Assembly: GCA_009823505.1 (NCBI GenBank)
Contig: VZQC01008065.1
Location: forward strand, 1,014,953-1,078,952
Direction of reading: 5' to 3'
Length of the DNA stretch: 64,000 nucleotides
Source: Rhizomys pruinosus
Taxonomy: Eukaryota > Chordata > Mammalia > Rodentia > Spalacidae
Every line of letters begins with the position of its first letter. Positions within the stretch are counted from its first letter, which is position 1. Position numbers and translations under genes: made by a program. The notes below the pieces were generated by a model. It saw only the letters and a program-made list of their open reading frames with translations. It was not told where the DNA came from and did no database searches. Positions 10,762-21,580 of the stretch are shown piece after piece.

Positions 10762-11067
10762 TGTTTGGAGCTGGGGTGCCTGCCTCAAAGATGGCTGCCG
10801 GTTTCCGCCTCCCACCCCCAGGGGGTGAAGCGCTCCATGCAGCAAACAACATGTCCTTATCTTGGTTTGGTTTTGCTGAAGCCCTCTGTTCCGCATAGAG
10901 ATATCCTATCCTTGAGACCCACGTGGTGGAAGATGATTGGTTGTGACATGCTTTATAGGTGGTGAACCAGGAAGGGACAGGAGAGCGATGTAAGGTACCG
11001 AATAAACGCTTGAGGAAGATCGCTCTAGTGTCGTGTCTTCTTTCGCTGGACGACACGGGGACGGACA
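10762..11067 (+). repeat. ERVK-like 3' LTR
   Basis: 306 bp, beginning TGTTTGGAG and ending GGACA, with an AATAAA near 10999. It is collinear with the 5' LTR; indels near 10785, 10850 and 11000 separate them. Confidence 0.93.
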
Positions 11068-11961
11068 GGTAAGAGAATGAAAAACTCAAGAAGTACCAAG
11101 AGGTGATAATGAAGAACGACATTGGAAAGAACTAAGAGAGAAGATTGAAAAACCAAGAAGGACCTTAGAGGGGATAATGGCAAACATTGGAAAGGACTAA
11201 AGGGAAAATGTAAACTCCAGAAGGAAGTGGAAACACTGAAAAATCCCAGGCAGAAAATGAGAAAACAAAATGACCAACGAACAACCAAGAGCTTCAAGAA
11301 GAATGACAGACCCAGAAGGAAGTGGAAATACTAAACAAATCACAGAGCAATAAAAAGGAAATTAAACAATTCATCCAATCAACCGAAGGATAGGAAAAAG
11401 CCTCAGAAGCAAGAATGGCAAAAGCAGAAAAAAATGAACATCAGAACTGCAGGATAACATGGACTAATTAGGATATTCAAGTAAAAAATTATGAAAAATT
11501 AAAAAAAAAAAACACAAGAGTGGAACAACCAGGAAATGTGGGACACTGTGAAAAGAATGAACCTCGGCATCATAGAAATGGAGGAAGGAGAAGAATCCCA
11601 AGACAAAACTATTGACCAGATCTTCAAGAGGATAATAGAAGAAAATTTCCCCAAACTGAAAAAAAGTGTTACTGTAAAACAGAAGCTTTGAAGTGCTTGA
11701 AAGGGGTTGGTTGGAAATAAATGATAAGGGAGAAAACTGAAGAAAAAAAAAACTCATAATGAACCTACCAACTGACTCAGTCATACCGCTCCTGGGTATA
11801 TACCCAAAGGATTCATTCTACCGCAAATATACATGCACATCCATGTTTATTGCAGCTCTCTTCACAATGGCGAAAAGCTGAAAGCAACCCAAATGCCCCT
11901 CAACAGACGAGGGGATGACAAAAATGTGGTACATCTACACAATGGAGTAATATTCAGTGGT

Positions 11962-12161
11962 AAAGAAAAATGGCATTATGCCAGGCGTAGTAGTGCACAC
12001 CTTTAACCCTAGCACTTGGGAGGCAGAGGCAGGCAGATCTTTGTGAGTTCAAGGCCAGCCTGGTCTACAGAGTGAGTTCCAGGACAGCTGGGGCAACAGG
12101 GAGACCCTGTCTCAAAAAGACCAAAAAAAAAAAAAGAGAGAAAAAGAAAAATGGCATTATG
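11962..12161 (+). mobile_element. B1 SINE with 19-bp target-site duplication
   Basis: aaagaaaaatggcattatg at 11962-11980 recurs at 12143-12161. Between them lies a full B1 (ccaggcgtagtagtgcacac ... accctgtctcaaaaagacc) with an A-rich tail. It interrupts the ORF2 C-terminus of the 6.8-12.6 kb L1, so it is younger than that L1. Confidence 0.96.
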
Positions 12162-12640
12162 AACTTTGCAGGTAAATGGATGGAGCTCGTAGCCATTATA
12201 CTAAGTGAAATAACACAGTCCCAGAAAAACAGTGAATAGTTTCCCTCATTTGTGGATGCTAACACCAAATTTCCCAAATGAAATACAAGCTGAACATCAT
12301 TACTGTTGTATTTCTGTTTATCTGAAAACAACTATGTTGCTATAATGTGTATTTCTCAATGGGTTCTAGAATCTACTCACCACTTATCTTCAGACTCTGT
12401 AATTACTGTAGATGTGTGGAGAGTATATATCCATATTTTAGAGTAAATAAAATTAATGGAGGAAAATGTGAATTCCTAAACATAAAAAAAAAGACTGAGG
12501 AAAAGATGCAGGACAGTTATGGCAGAATGCATGATCTGGGGTGGGGTGGGGGAAGGGAAAGGGTAATATGCCTGAAATGAATTGAAAAACTAAGTCTGAA
12601 ATACACAAAACATCAATAAAAGCACAGAAAAAGAAAAATG

Positions 12641-12924
12641 ACACACAGTAGCTATTTTTGAAATGAATATAGTCAATTGAAATAATTTGCCATATTCAAC
12701 ATAATTTTAAAGCAGCATTTTGTCACTTGTGCTAGTGCCCATTGTGCCAAACTACTCTCCCTCCCCACTGAGCTCCAGTGGTAGAAGAGGGTGCCTGAAG
12801 AGAAGGCAGTATAAAGGCAATTAAGACTGAAAGATTATGTATGAAACATATAAAAAATTTGATAAAAGATGAAGAAAAAGTAAACTACAACAAATACACT
12901 TCAGCTAATCTGTCTAGAATATTT
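12641..12924. other. no recognised feature
   Basis: Unassigned sequence between the L1 3' end and the EF-hand-like pseudogene. It could be further degraded pseudogene sequence. Confidence 0.5.
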
Positions 12925-13650
12925 GAAGGAAATTTGACATTTAAAAACCTGGAAAACTTGTTCTAAGCAATATGAGTATCAAGCTCATTAATAAGGAACT
13001 TGAGAATCTTGCACAAAACATGCCCATTAGGGTCATACTAAAGTGACTTGGAAAATCTTGAAAGATAGATTAAAAGCTTTTACTGGATAAAAGATTGATT
13101 CTAATCACCTCCAAAATATTATTAAAACATTGGGATTGAACTTTCAGACAAGGAATTGAGGCTTCTAATGAAAATATTGCTCATCAATGATCAAGGAAAG
13201 TTGTTTCAAAACAGCTTGCGGAAAGACATGAAGAACAATAGAGGGAAGGTGAACATGATGAATCAAGAGTGTTTTTATGGAAGCTTTGATCATCAAGCTT
13301 ACAGGCAAGGAACTCCAACAGACAAGGATATTCTGCACAACAGCTATGAGAAAAATTGACCTAAAAATAGTGGATAAAGTATAAACTGTTAGGGGGAGAA
13401 AATTGTCAATAATATGAGAACAGTTCTAGGAAATATGAGAATAGAGCTCACAGATACACATCCCTCAGAAACAGTGAACCATCTACCAACTGATGGTTGA
13501 AAAATTTATCTTAAAAGGTTGCTGGATGGCCTATAGTTTCCTAAAGGAGGGAAAATCGATTCCAGTAAACTGGTGCAGTTTTGGAAAATATGGGCATGAG
13601 GCTTACTCAAAAGGAATATGAACATTTCTCAGACATACTCTCTGTGTGTG
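12925..13650 (+). pseudogene. EF-hand-repeat pseudogene, EFCAB13/EFCAB3-like
   Basis: Three frames together give several units of a tandem EF-hand-type repeat. NMSIKLINKELENLAQNMPI starts at 12969. Around 13130-13250 the line GIELSDKELRLLMK, then INDQGKLFQNSL and NNRGKVNM appears. VLGNMRIELTD is near 13412-13445, LPTDG..IYLKRLLDGL near 13480-13530, GGKIDSSKL near 13548, and NMGMRLTQKEYEHF near 13588-13630. The alternation of an xMGIxLTxxE helix with a DGKVxxxxLL loop and xGGKVDxxxL matches my memory of the EFCAB13/EFCAB3 family of calcium-binding-like proteins. Stops and at least three frameshifts break it. Consecutive repeats with no intron-like gap suggest a processed copy, but no poly(A) tail or target duplication was found. 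Family name is moderately sure; repeat structure is clear. Confidence 0.65.
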
Positions 13651-14330
13651 ACCATTTTTGGAACTCTGAAACACCCTCTATCTGTTGAAAAAGTAGCTTC
13701 TTTGAGTGGTGTACAGTGTGTCTATAAATCTAATAATGCATTTGTCATAAATTAAGAACTTTTATTTGTCTAGTGAAATGACAGAGTTTGGTTTTTCTCT
13801 AGGATCTGTGACCTCTCCAGCCACATTTATTTCCCTTCATTTACAGAGCCATTCCTAAGTTCCTTCAATTTCTGGGACTTTAGTTCTCATTAGATAGTTG
13901 TTGCTTACCCCAGATAAAAGTACCACTACTGAACCAATGTAGATCATTTTCTGTGCAAGTCTTTGTGGTTATTGGGCTTTAGGGCTAGGCTGAACCACTG
14001 GTTTACTTTCTCTTTTAGCAGCTTGAATAGTATCATCTACAGCTATGAGAGCTAGTCATATGGAAGGATGTTTTCAGATCATTTCCTGCTCCATTGCTTC
14101 CTATTCTGGGTCCAGACTACATCCTGTAGACAGCAATAAGGTCTTATCTTCAAGTTCTGAGAAGTAATCAAGGGCTGTGGCAATAGCCTGTGCTATAATA
14201 AGTCTCTTGGACTACTCTGATCAAACAACTTGAAGGGAGATTTCTCTTGTCTGGCACTATGCTCCTTGTTATATAGCCTTCAGGTATACACATGCACAAT
14301 GTTCAGATATTTTATGTATGGACTTGCAAC
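13650..14330 (-). mobile_element. L1 (Lx-like) 3' UTR fragment
   Basis: Matches about 22640-23260 on the same strand throughout: ttagatagttgttgcttacc, agtaccactactgaaccaat and tgggctttagggctaggctg have counterparts there. It is 3' UTR only; no ORF2. Confidence 0.75.
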
Positions 14331-14334
14331 TATG

Positions 14335-14470
14335 GATACAACATGCAAAAGACCCATGCAAACTAACTCAGGCAAAAACCCAGCATACAACTGGGGGAAA
14401 AGGGGAGCAGGCTCCAACCCTAGCTGAGAAACTATTAGCAGTTGATTACTTCGAGGTGAAGGAGAATAGG
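14335..14470 (+). mobile_element. possible L1 3' UTR fragment
   Basis: Contains a segment (about 14390-14460) resembling the plus-strand L1 3' UTR near 47510-47580 (caatcttaactgaagaaata there; aaccctagctgagaaactat here). Short and weak. Confidence 0.4.
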
Positions 14471-14534
14471 GATGACTCTAGATATGCTGAAGATACCTAT
14501 CTATATTGCATGTCGCATTGTATATTATATATAT

Positions 14535-15112
14535 ATGTAATTTTTATTGTGCATTTGAACAACTACTTCAATGGTTCCCAATCAAACCCAGTCTGTCCCC
14601 TACACCAATCCCCTATCAGAACTCATGCAATACAATATTCAATCAAAGCCCTATCCAGTTAAGCTCCTAAATCCAGATGTCTCTTTGTGCAGATAGATCC
14701 ACTGGAATGTAGTCAGTATATGGAGCAATTCTAGGTAAAGCATACTCTTCCTCACCCAACAGTATCTAATCTCTTGTAGATCTCACTCCAGGGTCAGTCC
14801 CCCAGCCATTTCTCTTGCTCCACTTTGAGACCTTGCCCCAATTGGCATGGTCCGCATTCTGATGCCAGCATTGCTACAAGTTCATATGTAAAAGCTTGCA
14901 GTCCATTGCTTCCCTGTGTTCATGCAGTGGCCCTGGATCTTACGATCTTTCTGCTGCCCTTCTGCAATGATCCCTGAGCCACAGGTCGGTGAAGTTTAAT
15001 ACAGGGCCCCATCCAGGGAAACACACTCTGGAAGCGCAAATTCATTGAAACTTGACTAGTTGTGACCTTCCAGTTGCATCACACTCTATTGTATAAGAAA
15101 GCTTTACTGACA
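14535..15112 (-). mobile_element. L1 (Lx-like) 3' terminal fragment
   Basis: Parallel to about 21960-22460: a T-rich start, cagaactcatgcaatacaat, tccactggaatgtagtcagt, caatgatccctgagccacag and acacactctggaagcgc. It ends against the unidentified repeat at 15115. This order (middle piece first, 3' piece second) is opposite to that in the 21.96-24.95 kb L1, so 13650-15112 is rearranged or two insertions. Confidence 0.75.
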
Positions 15113-15114
15113 AA

Positions 15115-15545
15115 AAATTTTCATATCTATCTATATCCCCCTTTTTTATTTTAGGTTTTTATTTTTGACCCATGAGTCTCATAAAAGCAGTTGTATTATA
15201 CATATCTATAGGGTGGAATCAAGGCACAGATTTCATCAAATTCACCCATGCTGTTTTGGGTTACTGTATGTGATTAACTTGGGAAACAAACTTTATTTTT
15301 AAATTAAATCATCCTATAGGTGAAAGAGATTGCTACCAGGTGATACTATATGACAGCAAAATTATAGAGAACATTTGTTTATGCCAATCCCAAAGTAATT
15401 GTTATACAGTTTTTAATTAAAACTAATGTGGACAACAGCAATTTATATGACCAATTAACTCAGATGCATTACCGTTTGTATCAGCCTTTAAACCAATGTT
15501 GTTTAATATACACAAGTCTTAGGCACAGCAATAACACAGATTAAA
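15115..15545 (-). repeat. unidentified interspersed repeat, inverted relative to 19500-19945
   Basis: Its reverse complement aligns along its whole length with 19510-19945. Shared anchors include cacagatttcatcaaattca (15233), gttgtattatacat and the G/C-rich end tatccccctttttttatttt. The copies are clearly related but diverged. Read in the 19.5-kb orientation, each ends in an A-run then G-run followed by gatayagawagayatgaaa. That A/G run resembles a polypurine tract, so an LTR-element origin is possible but unproven. Confidence 0.7.
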
Positions 15546-15549
15546 GAGT

Positions 15550-15960
15550 TAAAGGGGATAAAATTCGAAAGGTAGATGTCAAAATACCTGTGTTTTCAGA
15601 TAATATGATTCTAAGTTATCCTAAAAATTCCAACCTACCATGCCTATAACTGATAAATGCATTCAACAAAGTAGAAAGGTATAAAATGCAACACAAAAAG
15701 CTGAGTTTTCCTATATAACAGCATCAAATATACTGAAACTCACAGGGATAATTGTATTCATTATAGACTTAAAACATAAAATAACTTGGTATAAATGTAA
15801 CCAAGAAAGGAAAGAACTTCCATAATAAAAATATTAAGAAATTAAATAGATTACCACAGGATGAAGAGGCCTCCTATGTTCATGGATCGGTAGGATTATT
15901 ATTGATAAAGTGGCCATCATAGAAAATAATCTATTATGAAGAAGCTTCCTAAAATATTTG
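15550..15960 (+). mobile_element. ancient L1 ORF2 fragment
   Basis: Broken frames resemble the region around and after the L1 reverse-transcriptase active site (15575-15650): a changed FADD-like motif, FSDNMIL, followed by INAFNKVERYKMQ and later LTRINRPQ-type endings. Strongly degraded. Confidence 0.55.
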
Positions 15961-16770
15961 CAGATACATATATAAAGGGAGTTTAAATGGAGTTACAATA
16001 CAGCAGCGCCAAATGACACTATGCTACACTTCCAGGTATGGGTTATCATTTTCTGAGCTATTGGTCACTTTCTCCCATAGACACCATCCCCCAACAGGCA
16101 TTAGAAGCTCCATTGATTTTGGTTATTCTCCAAAAGTTTATGGTGCTGATACTATTGCTATGAACATAATTCTTAAGGTAATTAATATTCGTCCTTTAAA
16201 TTCAATTTTACAATGAATAAATGTCCTGCATACATTCTTTACTATTTACCATAATCAAATTCAAAATCTAATCTAGCCATCATGGCATTAAAATAATATT
16301 TTCCTCTCTATACTTCTATTCATGATTAGTGCCACCTAAAGCTCTCTGACTTTAGGATGTTTCCAATCAGTAAAAATTTATTTTAGTTATATATAATTGA
16401 ATGCAAGGAACCTTCTCTATAATTTTAATCAAAATTCCCTATGCACAATCCATTTACCTTTGCATTTTGTAATTTCACTTTTATTTATAGTTATTGATTG
16501 GGTCTTGATCAATTTGGAATATGTGATGCTTTGGACAAAAGTATTTATGCTATTTTCCATTTTTATTTGCTACTGTTCAAAGCCCTATCCAAAAAATTTT
16601 AAGAAGCAATTTCAGGGAAGGCAGGGCATTTTGGCTCATGGGTAAGGAGGAATCATCACATCATGGTGATGAATTCAGTGCTCTTGTTGGGGGCCCTTTC
16701 CAAATTCATTGTTTTGTCTCCATGCACATTAAGTATTCAATGCAACTCTTTGACTGATACTAAAAAAATG
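15961..16770. other. no confidently recognised feature
   Basis: A short stretch near 16480-16590 (gtcttgatcaatttggaata) faintly resembles antisense L1 ORF2. The rest is unassigned. Confidence 0.5.
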
Positions 16771-16779
16771 GTGTGGCTA

Positions 16780-17385
16780 CTTAGGAAAATCAATATTAAC
16801 ATCCCTATCTGCCACCATGATCTGACGTGAAGGGTGTAGATCAACAATAAATATAATGCACTTTTCTAGCATGGTTCTCCATGCAAGGAGGAGGTGGAAA
16901 AAAAGCCCCAGTGCCAACTGAGGATCTGTTGCAATTGGCAGGTCAGTTTTCCTTACTGGTGTGATGTCCAGGTAGGTTTGGTAAGTTGACCAGACTTCAT
17001 AGGGTGGGTCTACACCCATGAGCACATGGGAGACACAGATTGGATTTAAAAGGCCTTTTAAAAATAACAGTAAGGACTGGCCCTGTTGGCCCATGCCTTT
17101 AATTCCAGTACTCAGGGAGTCAGGACCAGGGCAGGTCAACCAAGTTACATAATGAGTTCTAGGACAGCTGGGCTATAAGGAGACCTTGTCTCAAAAACAA
17201 AACAAAAGAAATTAAATGAAAAAAGAGAAAGGGTACAAAAAATAGAGAGCAGAAAATAATGAGGGGCATGAAGTCAAAGTGGGTATTGAAGAGGAGGTAG
17301 ACAGGGAGGAAAAGGACTGAATGTGATAAAATACATCCTATGAAATTCTGAAATAAATAAAAATATTTTAAAATATGATGCCCTT
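16780..17385 (+). mobile_element. L1 (Lx-type) 3' end, interrupted by B1
   Basis: The end gcatgaagtcaaagtgggta ... gaatgtgataaaatacatcc ... gaaattctgaaataaataaa is the characteristic terminus of old rodent L1 (Lx) 3' UTRs, followed by an A-rich tail. Sequence upstream of the B1 (about 16840-17060) fits the same 3' UTR. Confidence 0.7.
17068..17200 (+). mobile_element. B1 SINE, diverged
   Basis: ctggccctgttggcccatgc, tttaattccagtactcaggg, then gctataaggagaccttgtct and an AAAAC tail. Lies inside the Lx-type 3' UTR. Confidence 0.8.
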
Positions 17386-19302
17386 TGCAATAACACATAA
17401 AATATTAAAATAAACAATTCAAAACCAATCTGTAAATCTAAACCCATTTAAGCATTCAATTTTATTATGGATATTATCATTGCCACAAATAAAAATGTGT
17501 GACAAATACATTATACAAGTATAAATGCTTGGAAAGAAAAGAAATGCTGATTTACTATTTGCTAGCTTTTTGAGTAGTGCTGCTTTAAAAGGTTCTTAAA
17601 TTCATCACTTGCCTAGGAGGAAACCATAGTGTAACTGTAGGATTCTTGAGCTATAATGTTAAGAGTTGTTTCGAAGGGGTCAGGGGAGGATGAATTGTTA
17701 CACATGAAAACAAGTTAATCAAACCTATTCAGTATTATGGCATAACTTTTCAATGGGGAATCGAATATCACTCTGAATTGTTTTTTTATAGATGAAGGTA
17801 CTATTTTACAATGAAAAACTATGAAGTATAAAACTGGTGTCTTCCATGCTAAATGATAAGCATGGCAAGAAACAAAACTTAACTGCTGTGTTTACTGCAT
17901 TACTGGTTGTCTAACTACAATATATACCAAATATTGAATTTCTTGTCTGAAAGAATGATGCATAAACTAAAGTTCAACAAAGTTTGATTGAGCAGTTGAG
18001 CAAGAATTAAAGACATTGGTAAATAGAGCAAAACTTAAGTATAGGTTGCAACATAGGAAGCTTGAATAAAAGCTAGTTGTCTTTCACGGAAAATATCCAG
18101 CAAAAAGATACAGAAAGACATGAGGATCCTAGGATTATCTCAGTAGACAAAGAGGAAAGGTTCAAAATCCAAGACCTCAGTTTAACTGAGTAGTGTGTGG
18201 CACATGAGTTGCTCGTCCTGAAGAAATGTAGAACTGGTAAGCAATTGTCAAATCTGATGCCTCATGCCACAAAATGCACAGACAGGGATAGAATTTTGCC
18301 CCAGAAGTTTCTATGTCATAATGAATCTGCTCTCAAACAAAACCTTTAGACACTTGGAATAATCTTATTTTAGAATTTTTAAGTTTCTTGGGGAAATAAT
18401 TCAACATAACTACATCAATTTTTCAGAGAAACGTGAAATGTTTTAAGTACCACAATCTGTCTTTACGAGTTATTAATAGACTGAAGTGAAATCAGAGAGT
18501 GGGAGGCCTAGCTTAGTAATTACCAGGCTTAATTTCAATAAATTACTGTTAAGTCTTAGTTTAGCTTGTGAAAAAGCCAAAATCTTTGCCTGTGAGCTTT
18601 ACCATTGCAAATGGTCTCTTTCCGTGTGTTTAGTATATTGTCATGGTTTAGAAATACTTTGCTTTGTAGGAAGCTTGATTCATGTATCACTGAGGCAGTG
18701 GAAACTTTAAGACCTGTATGAAAGTTAAATATCTTCTCAGCTTTTCAGAAAGCAAGTATACTTACTTGGCCTCCTCCAGATCAAGGATTATTCCGCATTT
18801 AAGTTCACTAACATGTCAGGATGAAAACAGGCGTTCCTCAGCAGAATACCAGGACCATGATTTTTAGTGTCATTCCATCAGAATGATATTCATGAAACTT
18901 GTCCAATTTAATATATTTTGTTATAGCAAGACCAGATGGAAGAAGATATATTTTATTCTCAAAAACTTCAAAAGCTTAAAAAATTTTGCTTTGGGTAAAT
19001 AACATAATTTTACAGATAAGAACCTAAGGATAGAATGTTTTAAGATTAATAGTCACATTTTTTTGGTGCACATGACTAACCATTTAGCTTTAAAAGATGA
19101 TTATTATAATCATATAACTACATTCAGTCTTGAATTGTTTTTGTAGATTAAATTCATTTTCTTCTGTCATACAATCTGCCTACACTTGTGGAAGCCAAGT
19201 ACTTATTACCTTTTGTCATAGTAGGGACTAATGTTACTATTAACCTACAACCAGTATGCTTACATTGGACATGTACATATTTCATTGTGAATGGGAAATG
19301 AC
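17386..19302. other. long stretch with no recognised feature
   Basis: About 1.9 kb of AT-rich sequence without a SINE, L1 or gene that I can identify, making it one of the cleanest unique intervals in the window. Short frames here have no recognisable motif. Confidence 0.6.
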
Positions 19303-19318
19303 TAAAATGTCAGAACAG

Positions 19319-19490
19319 CCAACAACCCAGATATAAATATTTCTCATGGAGAGGGATGCATAGTAAAAGAACAACAGAAAGACTGCATCAGAAAATGGAC
19401 TGAAATGGTGAATTGGAAAGGGGGGATGGGTGGGAGAGGGACACGGGTGTATATTCGATTAAGGCATATTTAATTGACGTGAGCTCAGCA
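19319..19490 (+). mobile_element. L1 3' UTR piece (same family as the L1 at 39.86-45.75 kb)
   Basis: agaacaacagaaagactgca, gggtgggagagggacacggg and the attaaggcatatttaattga end parallel 45515-45640. It forms the 5' part of the bracketed insertion. Confidence 0.7.
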
Positions 19491-19499
19491 AAGTTACCC

Positions 19500-19945
19500 A
19501 GTTTCGCCTAGACACTGTCTACAGGACACATTGTGTTTTAGGACTTAGTAAAAGTAAACATGTGTATATTTAAACAACATTGTTTACAGAATCTGATAAA
19601 AATGGTAATGCATCTGAATTAAATGGAGATATAATTCGCTGTTAGCCACATCTTGCTTTACATAAAATCTGTAGAGCAAGAACTTTGGGATTGAACACAT
19701 ACAAATGTCTCTATAATTCTCTTTTGTACGAGTATCACCTTGTAGCATTCTTCTTAAGATGATTTAACGTATAAAAATTAAGTTTCTTCCCAAGTTAATC
19801 ATATATAGTCACCCAAAACACATGGGTAATTTGATGAAATCTGTGCCTTGACCCCACCCTATAGTCATGTATAATACAACTGTCTTCTGGGAGACATACA
19901 GCGCTAAAAAAAAGGGGGGGATACAGAAAGACATGAAACCTTTTC
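19500..19945 (+). repeat. unidentified interspersed repeat, second copy
   Basis: Inverted partner of 15115-15545. It ends in aaaaaaaaggggggg (19906-19920) followed by atacagaaagacatgaaacc. Some of that last run, gatacagaaagacatga, also occurs at 18107-18123. Confidence 0.7.
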
Positions 19946-21180
19946 ATCAAACCCGTGCTTCAAATCTTAAAACTAACTATGGGAAAAGATTTGTTGTGTT
20001 CCAACAGGACAAAAACGTCACCAACTTAAGCTGAGAAGAAAAGATACAGGTTTGCATTGAGTAGGAGTACCAAAAGTGGCAAGGAAAGGCTGACCCGTCT
20101 GAACATTCAAAGGAAGAAAAGCCCAGATGCTATAAACATTGAACCCCTCTGTGGATCCTACATGTAACAACTAGTTGTAATGAGCCTAATGAAACTTACC
20201 TTCTAGGTGCCACAAAGGTTTTGATATGAGAGACTTTACTTTCTTTGCCTTCCCACCCATAGAACAAAGGAGAAAATGTGACGATGATGAGGTTCGTTCC
20301 CCAACTGTAAATTGGAGACAACTATTGTAGAGGTAACTCTTATTAAACCGGTAAAATCTGCTTTCTTTAATGGACTACTAGACATGGGAACTGTGGAAAG
20401 GATTACTCTCTGTCAGAACCAAATATAATACTAAAGTCCTAGGGCTATGCACTCAGGCAAAATATATTAATACAGGAGCTCTGACATCAGCATGGATGTT
20501 CTAACCAGGTGGGATGGCCAGGGATCCAAGGCCCCACAAAAGGTAAAGGGCTCCTTGCCTCTAAGTTGGGATACCTACAGGAGGAGGGGCAGTAAGACCC
20601 TGCTGCCGAAGACCCATTAACATGGGGAGGGATGTATTGAAACCACATGCAAGTGTACAGATGGCCTCTGGAATGCCAGAGAGTGTTACCAAAGGCCACA
20701 TAAACCAATAAAGCAAATATGGGTCTCCTGATCAAGCAAGACTCCACTGCACGCACCAGCTACACCTCACCTGCATCTGTGGAAGATAGCATGTGCCTGT
20801 ATATCCAAATCTAATTGGCATTGCTCTCCTTGGAGAAATAACACATGGCTGATGCCACAAGCTTACAATCCTCTACAGGTTAGAGATGTTATAAGCCACA
20901 GTAAGACCCTGTCATATTAACAGGGGGAAAATGTAATTCATGGATTAACATATCCAAACATGTGTCTATGCTAAAGTAACCTACATAACTATTAGGTGCT
21001 GCTTAAATACCTATATATCTAATTGCTTGTTCTTCATTAGTAGGATCGAAAGGTTATTCCTGGAACAAACTGTCAGCCCATGAAAGGAAACAGCCAGAAT
21101 TGACCAGAGTCCAAGTCAACAGCTCCAGAGAGAGTGGACTGTTTTACCTCTCATCCACCTGTGCCCCTTTTCTAAGCCTA
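19946..21180 (+). mobile_element. possible degraded LTR-retrovirus interior
   Basis: Near 20045-20140 one frame has spaced Cys residues and a basic context like a damaged zinc knuckle (CIE, KADP, RCYKH). Near 20340-20400 another gives a hydrophobic run ending GLLDMG, where a retroviral protease would have its LLDTG active site. Near 20915 cagggggaaaatgt resembles a polypurine tract beside an LTR start. All three are weak alone; together they suggest an old endogenous retrovirus fragment of unknown class. Confidence 0.4.
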
Positions 21181-21580
21181 GGGAACAACCTGCGGAAGGG
21201 GGGCGTGGTAGAATGTAAGGGCTGCGATTGGGGGAATGGTGAAACTACAAGCAATGTAGTCTGACACTCATTTTGATTCAACTGTTGAACAAACAACCTG
21301 TCACCCCCCACTGGATGGTGGGGCTGTAGGTGTTTGGGCACAACAGCCTGCAGAAGGTTTTGCATGAAGGATGCTTGACTCATGGATTATCACTATAGCT
21401 AAAAATGAAGAAAAAAAAACTGAGAGAAAGATGCAGGACAGTTATGGCAGAATGCATGAATTGGGTGGGTGGGGTGTGTGGGGGGAGGGAAAGGGAAATA
21501 AGCCTGAACTGAATTGGAAAAAATGTATGAAATGCACAAAGCATCAATAAAAACTAATTTAATTAGAAAAAAAAATAAAA
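21181..21580 (+). mobile_element. L1-tailed segment, 240-bp unique head plus common L1 3' tail
   Basis: The first ~240 bp (from gggaacaacctgcgg) match 60976-61238. The rest is the shared L1 3' tail with gagaaagatgcaggacagtt, a G-rich tract (about 21461-21488) and gcatcaataaaaacta. No ORF2 is present. Confidence 0.8.

Larger units (their letters stand above)
7387..11073 (+). mobile_element. ERVK-like (class II, betaretrovirus-related) provirus, internally deleted, with 6-bp target duplication
   Basis: The proviral body is 7393-11067, with LTRs at 7393-7703 and 10762-11067. The flanks tgtaag (7387-7392) and ggtaag (11068-11073) differ at one base and fit the 6-bp target duplication of class II elements. 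The interior is about 3.06 kb, too short for gag-pro-pol-env. Matrix and capsid pieces of gag, the integrase zinc-finger and C-terminal regions, and the envelope transmembrane end remain; protease, most of reverse transcriptase, the integrase core and most of the surface subunit are gone. Stops and frameshifts are spread throughout. It inserted into L1 ORF1 in the same orientation. Relation to IAP-like or mysTR-like families is inferred; it is a dead fossil. Confidence 0.9.
6771..12640 (+). mobile_element. L1 with 5' UTR monomers, split by an ERVK-like provirus and a B1
   Basis: L1 sequence flanks the provirus. 6771-7140 holds two 5' UTR monomers with a period of about 205 bp: cacaccacacagcacaacac occurs at 6778 and again at 6983. 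7141-7392 runs into the ORF1 start (NELSLDRNQDMDFRRS) and 11068-11690 continues the ORF1 coiled-coil and RNA-binding parts. Near 11700 it jumps to the ORF2 C-terminus (IPLLGIYPKD near 11790, then NLKCPSTDE-type sequence), so the rest of ORF1 and nearly all of ORF2 are deleted. The 3' UTR with a G-rich purine tract (about 12535-12563) and the aaatacacaaaacatcaata end follow. The element is inactive. Confidence 0.9.

Noticed and set aside
18486..18710. Short frame in the unique interval 17.4-19.3 kb
   Set aside because: 74 codons, no motif, and chance frames of this length are expected in AT-rich DNA of this size.
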